This document shows, in pieces, positions 15,001-28,100 of a stretch of DNA of 64,000 nt. The stretch comes from Lineus longissimus. Lineage: Eukaryota > Nemertea > Pilidiophora > Heteronemertea > Lineidae. A program made the translations under genes and the position numbers. Each line of letters opens with the position of its first letter. The stretch's first letter is position 1. The stretch is taken from assembly GCF_910592395.1 (NCBI RefSeq), contig NC_088309.1, positions 17,116,599 through 17,180,598 of the forward strand, read 5' to 3'. A model generated the notes under the pieces. The model was not told the DNA's origin and searched no databases. It saw only the letters and a program-made list of their open reading frames with translations.

Positions 15001-18000
15001 GAATGACTTTGACTTGCTTGATGATTTTGGTGCATACTTTGATCCTTCTCCGAAGTGGTTTCCTCTTTCCTTTTTTTACTTTTCTTAGAACCTTGATCAG
15101 CGTTTTCTTTCTGCGAATATATTTCTTAATCATTTTCTTCAAGATTTTCGCCACTTTCTTTTTAGCCTTCTTCACTTTCTTTGGTCTTGAAACTCTCTTG
15201 GGTTTTTTCTTATTTCTCCTTGGTCGCTTGTTTGGACGACGAGTGACACGTCTGATATTGCTGACAATTTTCTTTAATACTTTTCTCACCCTACGGAGTA
15301 TCTTACACTTGGTTTTCAGCTTTGGTTTCTTTTGCTTTGGCGTTCTCTTGACTTTCCTCTTTAGCTTCTTGTACTGCTTACGTGCCTTGCGTACGATTTT
15401 CTTGACACATTTTCGGATGCGATGCACACTAGTTTTCTTGATTACAACTTGCCGAATGACTTTGACTTGCTTGATGATTTTGGTGCATACTTTGATCCTT
15501 CTCCGAAGTGGTTTTCTCTTTCCTTTCTTTACTTTTCTTAGAACCTTGATCAGCGTTTTCTTTCTGCGAATATATTTCTTAATCATTTTCTTCAAGATTT
15601 TCGCCACTTTCTTTTTAGCCTTCTTCACTTTCTTTGGTCTTGAAACTCTCTTGGGTTTTTTCTTATTTCTCCTTGGTCGCTTGTTTGGACGACGAGTGAC
15701 ACGTCTGATTTTGCTGACAATTTTCTTTACTACTTTTCTCACCCTACGGATTATCCTACACTTGGTTTTCAGCTTTGGCCTCTTTCTCTCTGGCAGTTTC
15801 TTGATTTTCCTCTTTAGCCTCTTGTACTTCCTTGATGTCTTCCTTACAATGTGTTGTGTATAGTTCATAATTCTATGCACTCTAGTACTCTTGATTATTG
15901 TATGCTCTATAATGACAACTTGCCAGATGACAGTGGTGAATATTTTGATCTTTTTACGTAGAATTTTCCTCTGCGTTTTTTTGGCTTTTTTTAGAGTCTT
16001 GATCAATTTTTTCTTTCTCTGAACATACTTCTTAATAATTCTCTTCAGGCAATTTACCACTTTTCGTTTAACCTTCTTCACTTTCTTTGGTCTTGAAGCT
16101 CTCTTGGGTTTTTTCTTATTTCTCCTTGGTCGCTTGTTTGGACGACGAGTGACACGTCTGATTTTGCTGACAATTTTCTTTAATACTTTTCTCACCCTAC
16201 GGAGTATTTTACACTTGGTTTTCAGCTTTGGTTTCTTTTTCTTTGGCGTTCTCTTGACTTTCCTCTTAAGCTTCTTGTACTGCTTACGTGCCTTGCGTAC
16301 GATTTTCTTGACACATTTTCGGATGCGATGCACACTAGTTTTCTTGATTACAACTCGCCGAATGACTTTGACTTGCTTGATGATTTTGGTGCATACTTTG
16401 ATCTTTCTCCGAAGTGGTTTTCTCTTTCCTTTCTTTACTTTTCTTAGAACCTTGATCAGCGTTTTCTTTCTGCGAATATATTTCTTAATCATTTTCTTCA
16501 AGATTTTCGCCACTTTCTTTTTAGCCTTCTTCACTTTCTTTGGTCTTGAAACTCTCTTGGGTTTTTTCTTATTTCTCCTTGGTCGCTTGTTTGGACGACG
16601 AGTGACACGTCTGATTTTGCTGACAATTTTCTTTAATACTTTTCTCACCCTACGGAGTATCTTACACTTGGTTTTCAGCTTTGGTTTCTTTTGCTTTGGC
16701 GTTCTCTTGACTTTCCTCTTTAGCTTCTTGTACTGCTTACGTGCCTTGCGTACGACTTTCTTGACACATTTTCGGATGCGATGCACACTAGTTTTCTTGA
16801 TTACAACTCGCCAAATGACTTTGACTTGCTTGATGATTTTGGTGCATACTTTGATCCTTCTCCGAAGTGGTTTCCTCTTTCCTTTCTTTACTTTTCTTAG
16901 AACCTTGATTAGCGTTTTCTTTCTGTGAATATATTTCTTAATCATTTTCTTCAAGATTTTCGCCACTTTCTTTTTAGCCTTCTTCACTTTCTTTGGTCTT
17001 GAAACTCTCTTGGGTTTTTTCTTATTTCTCCTTGGTCGCTTGTTTGGACGACGAGTGACACGTCTGATTTTGCTGACAATTTTCTTTAATGCTTTTCTCA
17101 CCCTACGGAATATCCTACACTTGGTTTTCAGCTTTGGTTTCTTTTGCTTTGGCGTTCTCTTGATTTTCCTCTTAAGCTTCTTGTACTTCTTACTTGCCTT
17201 GCGTACGATTTTCTTGACACATTTTCGGATGCGATGCACACTAGTTTTCTTGATTACAACTCGCCGAATGACTTTGACTTGCTTGATGATTTTGGTGCAT
17301 ACTATGATCCTTCTCCGAAGTGGTTTCCTCTTTCCTTTCTTTACTTTTCTTAGAACCTTGATCAGCGTTTTTTTTCTGCGAATATATTTCTTAATCATTT
17401 TCTTCAAGATTTTCGCCACTTTCTTTTTAGCCTTCTTCACTTTCTTTGGTCTTGAAACTCTCTTGGGTTTTTTCTTATTTCTCCTTGGTCGCTTGTTTGG
17501 ACGACGAGTGACACGTCTGATTTTGCTGACAATTTTCTTTACTACTTTTCTCACCCTACGGAGTATCCTACACTTGGTTTTCAGCTTTGGCCTCTTTCTC
17601 TCTGGCAGTTTCTTGATTTTCCTCTTTAGCGTCTTGTACTTCCTTGATGTCTTCCTTACAATTTGTTGTGTATAGTTCATAATTCTTTGCACTCTAGTAC
17701 TCTTGATTATGGTATGCTCTATAATGACAATTTGCCAGATGACAGTGGTGAATATTTTGATCTTTTTACGTAGATTTTTCCTCTGCAATTTTTTGGCCTT
17801 TTTTAGAGTCTTGATCAATTTGTTCTTTCTCTGAACATACTTCTTGACAATTCTCTTCAGGCAATTTACCACTTTTCGTTTAACCTTCTTTACCTTCTTT
17901 GGTCTTGAAACCCTCTCGGTTTTTTTCTTATTTCTCCTTGGTCGTTTGTTTGGACGACGAGTGACTCGTCTGATTTTGTTGGCAATTTTCTTTACTACCT

Positions 18001-18370
18001 TTCTCACCCTACGGAGTATCCTACACTTGGCTTTCAGCTTTGGCTTCTTTTTCTTGGGTACTCTCTTGACTTTCCTCTTTAGCTTCTTGTATTGCTTACG
18101 TGCCTTGCGTATGATTTTCTTGACACATTTTCGGATGCGATGCACACTAGTTTTCTTGATTACAACTCGCCGAATGACTTTGACTTGCTTGATGATTTTG
18201 GTGCATACTATGATCCTCCTCCGAAGTGGTTTCCTCTTTCGTTTCTTTGCTATTCTTAGAACCTTGATCAGTGTTTTCTTTCTGCGAATATATTTCTTAA
18301 TCATTTTCTTCAAGATTTTCGCCACTTTCTTTTTAGCCTTCTTCACTTTCTTTGGTCTTGAAACTCCCTT
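1..18370 (-). repeat. 453-bp tandem array with higher-order blocks
   Basis: The period is 453 bp, seen from the recurring ccttgcgtacg at 2, 454, 907 and onward. Most units are nearly identical. A divergent unit, marked by gtgttgtgtatagttcat, recurs near 1375, 11794, 15853 and 17665. The spacings equal 23, 9 (after two 9-bp deletions) and 4 units. Two units (near 12955 and 13855) carry the same in-frame 9-bp deletion. Alternating sub-types suggest 906-bp dimers in places. Confidence 0.95.
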
Positions 18371-19113
18371 TGATTTTTTCTTATATCTCCCTTTAACCTT
18401 TCGCCTTGTTATGACCTTTATCAATTTCCGGATAATTTTGATTTTATCCTTTATCTCAGTTTTTATCTTCTTCTGTTTCCCTTTATTTTTCACTTTTGGC
18501 TGCTTGAGTCTTTTCTTTAATGCATTTATTGATTGATTTAGATGTTTCAAAACAGCTTTTTCTGTCTTTTTCTTCTGTGGTAGCCTCAATGTTTTATGAA
18601 TGACCTTTTGAAATCTTGTTAAGTGATGGATTCTTGTTTGAATTTGTTTGGCAGTTTTCTTCTTTTTAACTTTTAATTTTTTTTGACGTTTAATTATCTT
18701 AGCCAGGTGAGACTGCAGTTTTTTTGTTACTTTCTTTATTTTCCTTACCCTCTTCCCCCTTTTAATACAATTGCGGACGTTCCGTCGAATCCTCCTCAGG
18801 CGTATCAGAGATTTATACACAAAGAATAACTGGCGTCTTTTGAGCCGAAGCAATATGACTTTCCGTTTAGAGACTCTTTTTGGACGAAGGGAGTTAATCA
18901 GTCGGATCAGTCTGTAGACTCTCTTTATGACATATCCGGTTCTCCTGACCACTTTCCATGCATATCGCTGTGCTTCAGGTCTACTTGGTGCATGGCCTTT
19001 GCAGCACAAGTCACGAATTCGTTTCAGTTTTTTAACTGGTTTCTTTGCACGTCTGAGAATTATTCTAAACCTTCTCATCAAACGCCTAAGCCTTCGGAGG
19101 AAAAATCTCGCTC
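1..19113 (-). CDS. Exon 12: giant exon encoding about 41 basic repeats
   Basis: Acceptor ctttcactttcag precedes 19113; the first residues are GARFFLRRLRRLMRRFRIIL. About 240 non-repeated but equally basic residues lead into the repeats near 18.37 kb. The frame is open to base 1. Reading upstream from the acceptor, the first in-frame stop is at 19241-19243 and the first in-frame Met is only at 19076-19078, so exon 1 is needed for a secreted product. In the unit I translated (151 residues) I count 51 Lys, 27 Arg, 41 Val/Ile/Leu, 3 Cys and no Asp or Glu. The stretch KKVAKILKKMIKKYIRR is strongly amphipathic as a helix. Variation between units is mostly synonymous or Lys/Arg exchange. Confidence 0.85.
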
Positions 19114-22100
19114 CTGAAAGTGAAAGATCGGTGAAGGTTTTTGTGTGGGCATAAAGGTAACGTGCATGACTCCTAACATAAATATTATGTGCATCAAAGT
19201 GACCTAGAAAGTGGGAAACATTCTGTGAAAGCAGATTGACTCATCAGCCATGATGGAAATATCGCCATACATCACACGAGACTGCACTTGCGCCAGGTAT
19301 AGCGCGAACCTAATATAAGTTTAACTTATTTTCGGTTAACTGAAATTAATATGAGTTTGACTGAAAACACTGAGTACATCTAGTTATACTTAAATGCTCG
19401 AGATTATCCAGCGAAGTTATAGGCATTGTTTCGTCATTTACCATGCGTGAGAATAGGTTCGAATATTTTGTTTCCAAAGATTCCCGAATAGCATATTTTG
19501 GGCAAGTATGTTTTTCCAGTCGTTACCATTTTAGTACAAAATGATTCCGTTTCAACAGTGTAATACAGAAATAAGTTTCAGTTGAATTTAAACTAATTCC
19601 AGCTCGACTGAAATAGAGCAATTATGAGAGCATCGAAAAGGCATAGCCAGGAAGATGACTCTGAATGCTTACTCATTAAAAACGCTTTTAGACAATAATG
19701 AATTAGGTGTGATAAATATGCAAACCAAATAAAAACGTCTACTTTTGTTCCCATTAAAAAGACGTTTTTTAGTCCCTGCTTTTAATGGATGAATGTTTTC
19801 CTATTATTCAAGTGAATTGCATTGATCATGCTAAAAAAATATTTTGTCCCAACATTTTTTTTACATAATGCTCTGATGAAGCTCGGCATATGCTTACACA
19901 ACTTGTAATTGTTCTTAAAGGGGTGCACCGTTTGTAATTAGCATGCCGATCTACCGTCCGTGTGCGTATATCCATCCTTAAGCTAGATTTACATGTATAC
20001 GTTGAAACGGATGCGTGATACGTTTCCATTTCCAGCATCCGAGTTTCCGATACACATCTATACGTAATATCGAGCGCTTTATTAAGGGCAAAACTTTTCT
20101 ATAGATTCCCATGCATTAAAGCATTTTTTTGAATCGTGGTAATCAGCATGCTTCGGATTGTACAGGAACGGACGATCTCGGACAGCGTTCACCAAGTCCT
20201 GGCGAAATTTTTCTTCAACCCTGTCTTCCTCGGCATGGTTTCGTAGACAAGGGTCGACTTCAAGGAAAGTATATCCCAAAATGACGTCATTTCAAAGGAA
20301 TTTCTATCCGTTCACGTACCTGATAGCACGGATGCGTTGGATTCGACCAACGCATGCGCTTAAACGCACCCGTTTTATGCAGTTGTCGGAGATATGTGAA
20401 TGCGCAAATGGTTAAGCATGTGTTGAAAATTTTTCGTTGGACGGATGCGTTAAACGCATACGATATACGGACTATAAAACGTATAAATGTAAATCTAGCT
20501 TAAGGATTGACATTGGGTGATTTCAAAGTCAGTTTTTAGATTTAGTTTTAAAACTAAATGGAACACTAAAACCCTTGATTAAACCAGCATTGAAATGAAG
20601 TGGGTTTTAGTTTCATCCTATTTCAAAGTCAGTGTTTGTTGGTTTTAGCATAATGTCCGGTTTTAGCTTAAAACTAAGGGATGGTTTTAGTGTCAAAAAC
20701 TAACACCGGGACTAAAACTAAAACTCTCCACAACACCAGAAATGAAATCAGTTATGGTGTTAGTTTTGACACTCAGTTTTAGCATTATCCTATTTCAAAT
20801 TAGGTTTTAGTTTCACACTGAAACCAATTGGAACACCAAGGTTTGATCTTAATCCCAGCTCGGTGTTATATTTGGAAGATTTGTAGTGCATTTTGTATTA
20901 CCAATAAAACTAACACCTTAGGCATTAACACCGAGTGGATTTCAAAGTTGGTGTTGGTGTTAAGAATAAAAAATCATGTTGTTCGTACCATTTCAAGAAG
21001 TAGTTGCTGGTATTTTGAACGATGATGGGAATAATGATGGACGTGAAAGAAGACGACAAATGTATATAGATCGGAAGCGGTTACAATTGTGAAACAACAG
21101 TAACAACGACAACAACATGCATGTTTGGTTTTTCCAATGTTTTATCTCTGTCCATCTTGGTGTTAGTTTTACCTGCAGAATAAAACCTCTTCTTAGTTTC
21201 AGCCCAGGTTTTAGGTGTTTAGATAAAACCAGTGTTGGTGTTAAACTAAAATCTCGAATTGGTCTTATCCAGACATAGGTTTTTAGGGGTAGAAATCAAG
21301 AATAAAACTGACACTAACACCCAACACTAAAACCAAAACCAACTTTGAAATCACCCATTCACTGCCGGCAATTCGGCATGGTAATTAGTGGTGGTCCAGG
21401 AAAATAGAAGTGTCAGTAGTTTTATACCGGTACATATTGTGCATGCAACTTTGCTGCTACTTGTTATATATAGTATATGTAAGTCAACCCAGCGGCTGCG
21501 TTGAAATTTATAGGCAACTCGTATTTACGCAATCAGAAATTTTCAAATTCAATAACAAATTTCAAATTTTTAAAGAAAGGAAAATAGCGTTTTTAAAAAA
21601 ATTGCTTTGGGAAAGTGAATTCCTAACATCATGCATATAAACTTGGAGAGAGTCAAGACACCCTGTAATTATTGAAGGATTACATAGCTCTGTTCTTCTA
21701 GTTTCATACATGGAAAACGGTTCTGGGGCAATTCCCCCCGGTCAATCTCCCCCCCCCCCCAGAAAATGTTCCCCCAGTCAAATTGCCCCATGTAAAATTG
21801 CCCCCCCCCCCGGTAATTTGCCCCCAGTGAAAAAGCCCCCTTTGGAGCCTAACTTTTTCTTCACAAAGGTGTTTTCTCATCAGTTTGCACTCCCAAAACC
21901 CCCTCCCTCCTGCCAATCCTATGCAAACCCATAGAGAAGCTTTCGACCAGTCATAGCTCGATTTTTCGAAATTGTCTATGGTTATGACAACAAGGGATCT
22001 TGAAACAATGTATGATGGATTCAGAGACCCAACTCAATGATCTCTTGAATCATTGTGGAGAAACTGACCTTTCACTACCATGAAATTTATAATTCATTAA

Positions 22101-25100
22101 AGGACGATCTCATAAATTTTTCTAAGTGCAATATTACTGGGGGGCAATTTTCGGGCGGCAATTGACCGGGGGAATCATCCGGGGGGGGGGAATTGTCATG
22201 ATACCATGGAAAACAGCCTATGGCATTAAAATCATATGTGTATTGAGGAAGTGTCTGATTACAAACATGATTGCGCAAGGGTGCAAAGGGGGTCATCTTG
22301 CTGAATATGTGTAAACCAGGGTCTTGCAATAAAGAGTCTGGCAACTAGGGAACGTATGGTTTCAGGATCAAAGCCTCCGCCCGTTTCGAAAGACGCACGC
22401 TGGGAGCTCTCTTGGGTCGTGAGTTGACCCAAGCTGTAATATCGCACAACTAGAACTTGAACGAAATTAATGCTTCGATCAGCGGAACATAGCCGTTAAA
22501 CGCTCCGTTCTAAACGGTAAACGCAAGCTTTCGAATTCACTGATTTCTATAAACTATTTAAAAGGACAACATTAATAGGAAAACCGACTTGTTTCGTATT
22601 TTACTTTTCGACAGTTCCGAGAAGTAGTGATGATGGAATTGGTTTATGAATAATTTTCGAAATGCGTTTTTTTTCTCCACATTTTTATATATTTTTTGTG
22701 GTTAGCCGTTAAATATGTTTATATAAGGGTATAGTATGGTTCCATTTGTTGTTATCTTATGGGCTATTCATATAAGTAATCAATTTTGACCGACTACATT
22801 GTATACAACGAGTTTTTGCAGCAGGTTCAATTTTGCGTTTGTGATAAATAATAAAGAAAATGTCCTTAATGTATCGACTTTTGTTGTCAAACGTTGTTGT
22901 CAAACCTTTTTATATTCGATACACACGACCATTATATGAAGAGTATTGTCGGTAGGGCTGGCGTTTTGATCTTCATGTGCCAGTGTCCCAAGAAAGAGAT
23001 TTCTATGGAAAACATAGGACACGAAGTGAAAGGAATTATTTGCCGTTCAATTTCATTAAGGAAACTGAAAAAGAAGCATACATTTCAGTGCAAAAAATAG
23101 CGACTGCACAAGGATGAAAAACTCCCGAATTGAATGTGAATAATCTACAGATAAGTGTACATTGGCAAAATGTCCTACCTGGACTGGGTCGTCGTACTCT
23201 TGGTGGTCGCTTTGGTCGTCGTTGACGTGGCCGTCGTTTTGGTTTCGGCAGACCCTTCCTAGTTATGAAGAACTTCCTGAATTTCGGCTCTGGAAGCAAG
23301 TTGCGAAAAAATATCATGCTTATGCAAAATATGTTGTTTAATGTTCATTTCATGTTGAAAAATAACACTTGATTATTTGCATATTGCACACTTTGAACAT
23401 TCTGCGTGAGGTACCCACGTGGCCTCCCCAAAAATGTTCCAGTAGGATTTCCACAATGCAGAGGTTTTCCTTTAAAGTACGTTTCTAGCGAGAGAAGAAA
23501 CTCTGATTCTGTGGGTTTGCGTGTACGACCTCCCCACCCCCCCCCCCCCCCACCCCACCCGTAGATTATCGCACTGCTATAATGTCTTACAGAACTGGTT
23601 TCTTTCAAAAAATGTTGCTTTTCTCTTTAGTAAGCCTCAGAACGATGCTTTCATAAAATGAATAAAACCGGTGTAACATCTGTGGTTGTTCCCCATGTGT
23701 CAGTGTTTCCAAACAATAGGCAGCTAGAGAGACCACGACTTTTCAATAGGGGGGATACACAGAAAAACTTGTCAATCTATTTTTGAGCGTTCCCAAACAA
23801 TGAGGGGAAACACTCAAAAACAGAAACACTCAAAAACATTACACCGGTCTTAGAAATATTGATTCACTTGATAGTTAGCCATTAACAACTACAGTAGAGC
23901 CTTTGGTATTTAACTAAATACAATAGAAAAAGGTTATGGTATATGTGAACATCAACTTACTTTTTTTGCAAGGCACTGAAATGAAAGCAAGATAATTCAT
24001 CAATAGATATATACATTGCAAAAGTGCACAGATATCATCTATGTCCGGTGCCATGTTTTTTGCTCTTTCTGGGATCATGACTTGATTTCGAACATATACG
24101 ACGTAGATTTGTTCAAATGTGCTAAAATCAAGTATAGATGAGATATTAGATTCTTTAATTTACTTGCTAAAACTAATAATCACACTGAAGAAGTGTAAAG
24201 TGCGGCCGAATGGAAGGGTATATTGGACATTTTTACTCTTTTGTCCTTTGCTTTTTTTATAAAAGTTATCACTAAATTAACTTTTAAGAGCAAATATTCA
24301 TCCTTTCTTTGAAGACAGTGACTTTGAAATGGGGCGGGCAGAGAAAAACATGTCAATATGAGTTTCAGCGTTCCCAAACAATGGGGAGAAACACACAGAA
24401 ACGGAAAACATCAATAAACGTACTCTGCAAAAAGATAACTCTTTGTGAGCTACTTCTATCGCTCTAGTCAACAGAAGAGCGAAACTTGGATTAGATAATC
24501 GTGATCCCCCTCCGTGATTGTGAAATAAGTGCATTGGTTATCATAGAACACTTTCAGGTGTGCTGCAACTAAAAGCTTGTCGTAGAATTTAAAGAAAGTT
24601 GCAGACAGTTATTAGTAAGTATAATCTTTCGTGTTTTTTCTCTCTTTCAGCATATTCAGTAGAGCGATTCTAGATGTAAACTTGCTCTTCAAAACGAATT
24701 TCACTTTTTCTTTTTCTTTTTTTAGACAGTATTAAAAGGGGTATCAAACTGTCGCAAACAATGAAGTATAAGGGAAAAAATCAAAAATGTAAACACTCAA
24801 AAACGTTGCACAGGCGTAAAAGTTTGAAATGTGCCAGGGTAGACTGTCCGCCGAACATAGAATTCTATAATATCTTTAATCTCTGAGCCACGGCCATGGC
24901 ATCTATAGAACCATATACCATAATCCGTTAGAATCTAATAGGGCCAGACACATTTTCCCGGATGACAGTTTCGATTACTACTCCGACTGACATCAGGCAG
25001 GAGTTGAGAACTTTCAGGTCGCGTTTATATTGTCCAACCACATCAAATATACTGAATCATTCATCGCAATATTAGCAACCAGACTCACTTTATAGAGAAG

Positions 25101-28100
25101 TCGTACATTTTTCTCCGGATGGCTAATTCCCCATAGCCAACTCATGTACGAGCTGTTATCCTCATTAAACTGAAAGAAACGTTGAGAAGGTAAAAGAAAT
25201 ATCAATAGCAACTTACATTTTTTGCAGACGAACTTATTGCACTTGTGCTTTACAGGCACTGCGGGTGGCGTCTTGACCTCCTGGACGAACACCACCTGAG
25301 GCTTACCTGAAAAAGAAAAAGAAATCAACTATAGACTTCGAGAAAAGTATGATATAAAGGGGGCTGAAGGCAGGAGCTCCGAACCCGTGTTGATCGCCAG
25401 GAGTGTAATCATGAACAAGTCTGGATATGGGTCTGGTTTAACTTTCGGGGGAAAATATCGATATATGCGATTAATGCGTACAATATGTACACAAGAATAC
25501 ATAACTGATAGAAGAAAGAAAATAGGTGAAACAGCAGTTCCCTAACACGAAGTCCGAGAAGATGTTAATTCCTATCAAGAGACTAAAAACAAGCATGTGA
25601 AGAAGCATGCCAGAAGGGACTAATATACGAATGAGCAGACCAGACGACATGAAAAGAATGTTGTCTGCAAAATCGCCAGAGAACCTTGTCTTATCTCCTG
25701 GACGAAAAGCTTCCCAGCTTGGCGTCCGAAGTTGCAGTATATAAGTTGGATATCAAATAAAATTTAGATATTTACATACAATGAATATTCGAACTTAAGA
25801 TATAAAATGGACATGGTGATGTAAACCTGGATTTCAAAATGAATATATTCAAACATTGGATCATACTTGAACTTGGATGTCAAACAATTAAATTCGAACT
25901 TGGCAATCATGATAGAAATTCGAACTTGGCTATTAAATTGATATTCGAACTTGGAAATCAAGCGGATAATCAAACTTGGCTATTTAATGGATATTCGAAC
26001 TTGGATATCAAATGGATATTCGAACCTTGGTATTGATCATGAATGGATGTTTGAACTTTGATATCAAATGGATATTCCAACTAGGATATCAAATATATTC
26101 GAACATTTGACATTCAATTTCATGCACCTGTCTGTATTGATCCTTAAGTAAGGCATTGCTGTTACCTTATTCTTTTACAAAGACACTGATATATTGCTAT
26201 CAATCTAAAAGTGTTTCCCTACCTTTTGGTGGTGAAGGTTTCGGACGCTGTACCCGTCTCCGCTTGGCGATCAACACTTTGCGAAACCTCCTTCTGTTGC
26301 TGCTGGGCAACATCTGGCGAGTACTCCCTGAAAATTAAGGTCTCACGATGAGCAGATGCACAATTCATAGTTCTTCAAAACATTAGTGTCGTTCCAAAAT
26401 ATGTTGTCTGGTTCGGTAGACGACACTCGCAATGATCCAAAACGATGACGCTGACGGTACAGGGAAGTACGGTGGTACAGTGGAAGTGCGTCCAACTTGT
26501 GCGCGGAAGGACGTGGGTTAGAGGCTTGGGCAATGCCACTCAGTACTATCGACTGGCCTGAAATGGTAGCACAGTGTGTGCCTCCTCGATTGTAACGCAG
26601 TGTGTCATCTGCCCCCTTGGTTTCTACAGAGTTGTTTGGTTTCGTTGGAAAACAGTGGTAGTTGGTCTACCTTAAAAACCCCAACAGAACTCTCTTTCCC
26701 AATGTCGAATCAACGCCGAATATAATTCCCTTCGGTGGACGCTCGCCGATCTCTGCCGATGTACGATAACATATCACTTCTGTCTTAAATTCAACCCCTG
26801 GAAACCACCAATTTGCCCTATGGCTCCTTCCTATATAGTCACTTAAGGACCGAGTTCTTATAGCTCTTATATGCGTATTATACTTACGTCTTGCATTTCC
26901 TTCTCTACCTGAAGAAGAAATAAAGACCCAAGTAAAAAAACATCTGAAACGGCGACGATACAGCGATCGTCTTTTGAAACAACTGTCATTCAGACAAGAT
27001 GTATGACATTCATCAGACCACCTCTGCAAATCAGACCATACAACTCAGATTGGTTGATGTTTATTACGTCAGGTTATTCAAAATAAACTTTCCAAAGACC
27101 TATGCTCACCTCCCTCACAGACATGCTGTTGATTTCGATTTTAGCCAGGTTTTAGCCAGATTTTAGCCTGGTTCCAAAACCAGGAATCGAACCGGACTGA
27201 AATATTCAGTATGTACCAAATTCAAGAAAATAGCTCCAGTAGTTACAAAACATTCAACCATCGGTCATGTTACGCTATTTGACCTCTGTGACCGTGAAAA
27301 GTAGGTCGAATCAAAAACTCGTGTGCCATGTCACGTATCGTCATTACATGTACCTACGATAGTAATTTGGTGATGACCGAGCCCTTAGTTAGGGATAAAC
27401 GGGTATAGCACTTTTAGTGTTTTCGGTTTTGGCCACATTCCTGGTGGCAATATTAGGAATCGAACCGGACTGAATTTTGTTCTCCCAGGTGTCATTTCAT
27501 AGCAGAACATATGTACACGTACCAAGTTTCAGGTTATGTGATAAAATTTATCAATGATCAAGCCGTTTGGCATTTCTATTTTTGCCACCTTGTGGCCAAA
27601 CAAGGAATCGAACCGGACCGAAATTTAGGGTGCAAGGTTTCATAACATAGGGCTACATATAGACCGAGTAGCTCCAGTAGTTACGAAACGTGCCTCCGTC
27701 GGTAATTTACGCTATTTGACCTCGGCAACCTTGAAAAGTAGGTCAAATCGAAAACCCTTGTGATATGTCGGAGTGGCGCAGTGGCAACATCAGCGCATGT
27801 CACCTCTGAGGTCCCGGGTTCGATTTCCGGTCGGTCCTGGTGTAGAAGTTTAAGTGTCCCCTGGTAAAAATGTCCCCCGGATACTAAGTCCCAGGAAAAA
27901 ATGTCCTAGGTTATTTTATTCTGGGGAAAAATGTCCGGGTGGGCAATTTTACCTAGGGGAGATTGTCCAGGGTCTAGGAAAATATGTCCGTTATGGACTT
28001 CTTTTCCCAGTAATATCTGTCCATGTGATCGAAATCCCTTGCTAGTTGTTATCAATTTTTTAGATGATTTACCTACTCTTTTGAGTCTTATTTTAACAAA

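Noticed and set aside
3-18536. Long plus-strand open frames of Phe/Leu-rich, membrane-like sequence
   Set aside because: They are the complement of the Lys/Arg-rich minus frame (AAR codons give TTY). They are broken by stops at several units, while the minus frame is unbroken and linked to a signal peptide.
23179-23280. Alternative acceptor for exon 11 at aaattcag
   Set aside because: It puts a stop codon a few residues in; only the upstream cttccag acceptor keeps the frame.
27767-27838. Possible functional tRNA gene
   Set aside because: Only the A and B boxes resemble tRNA; I could not form a complete cloverleaf, and the sequence continues into a repeat shared with the window's right end, so it is a SINE head.
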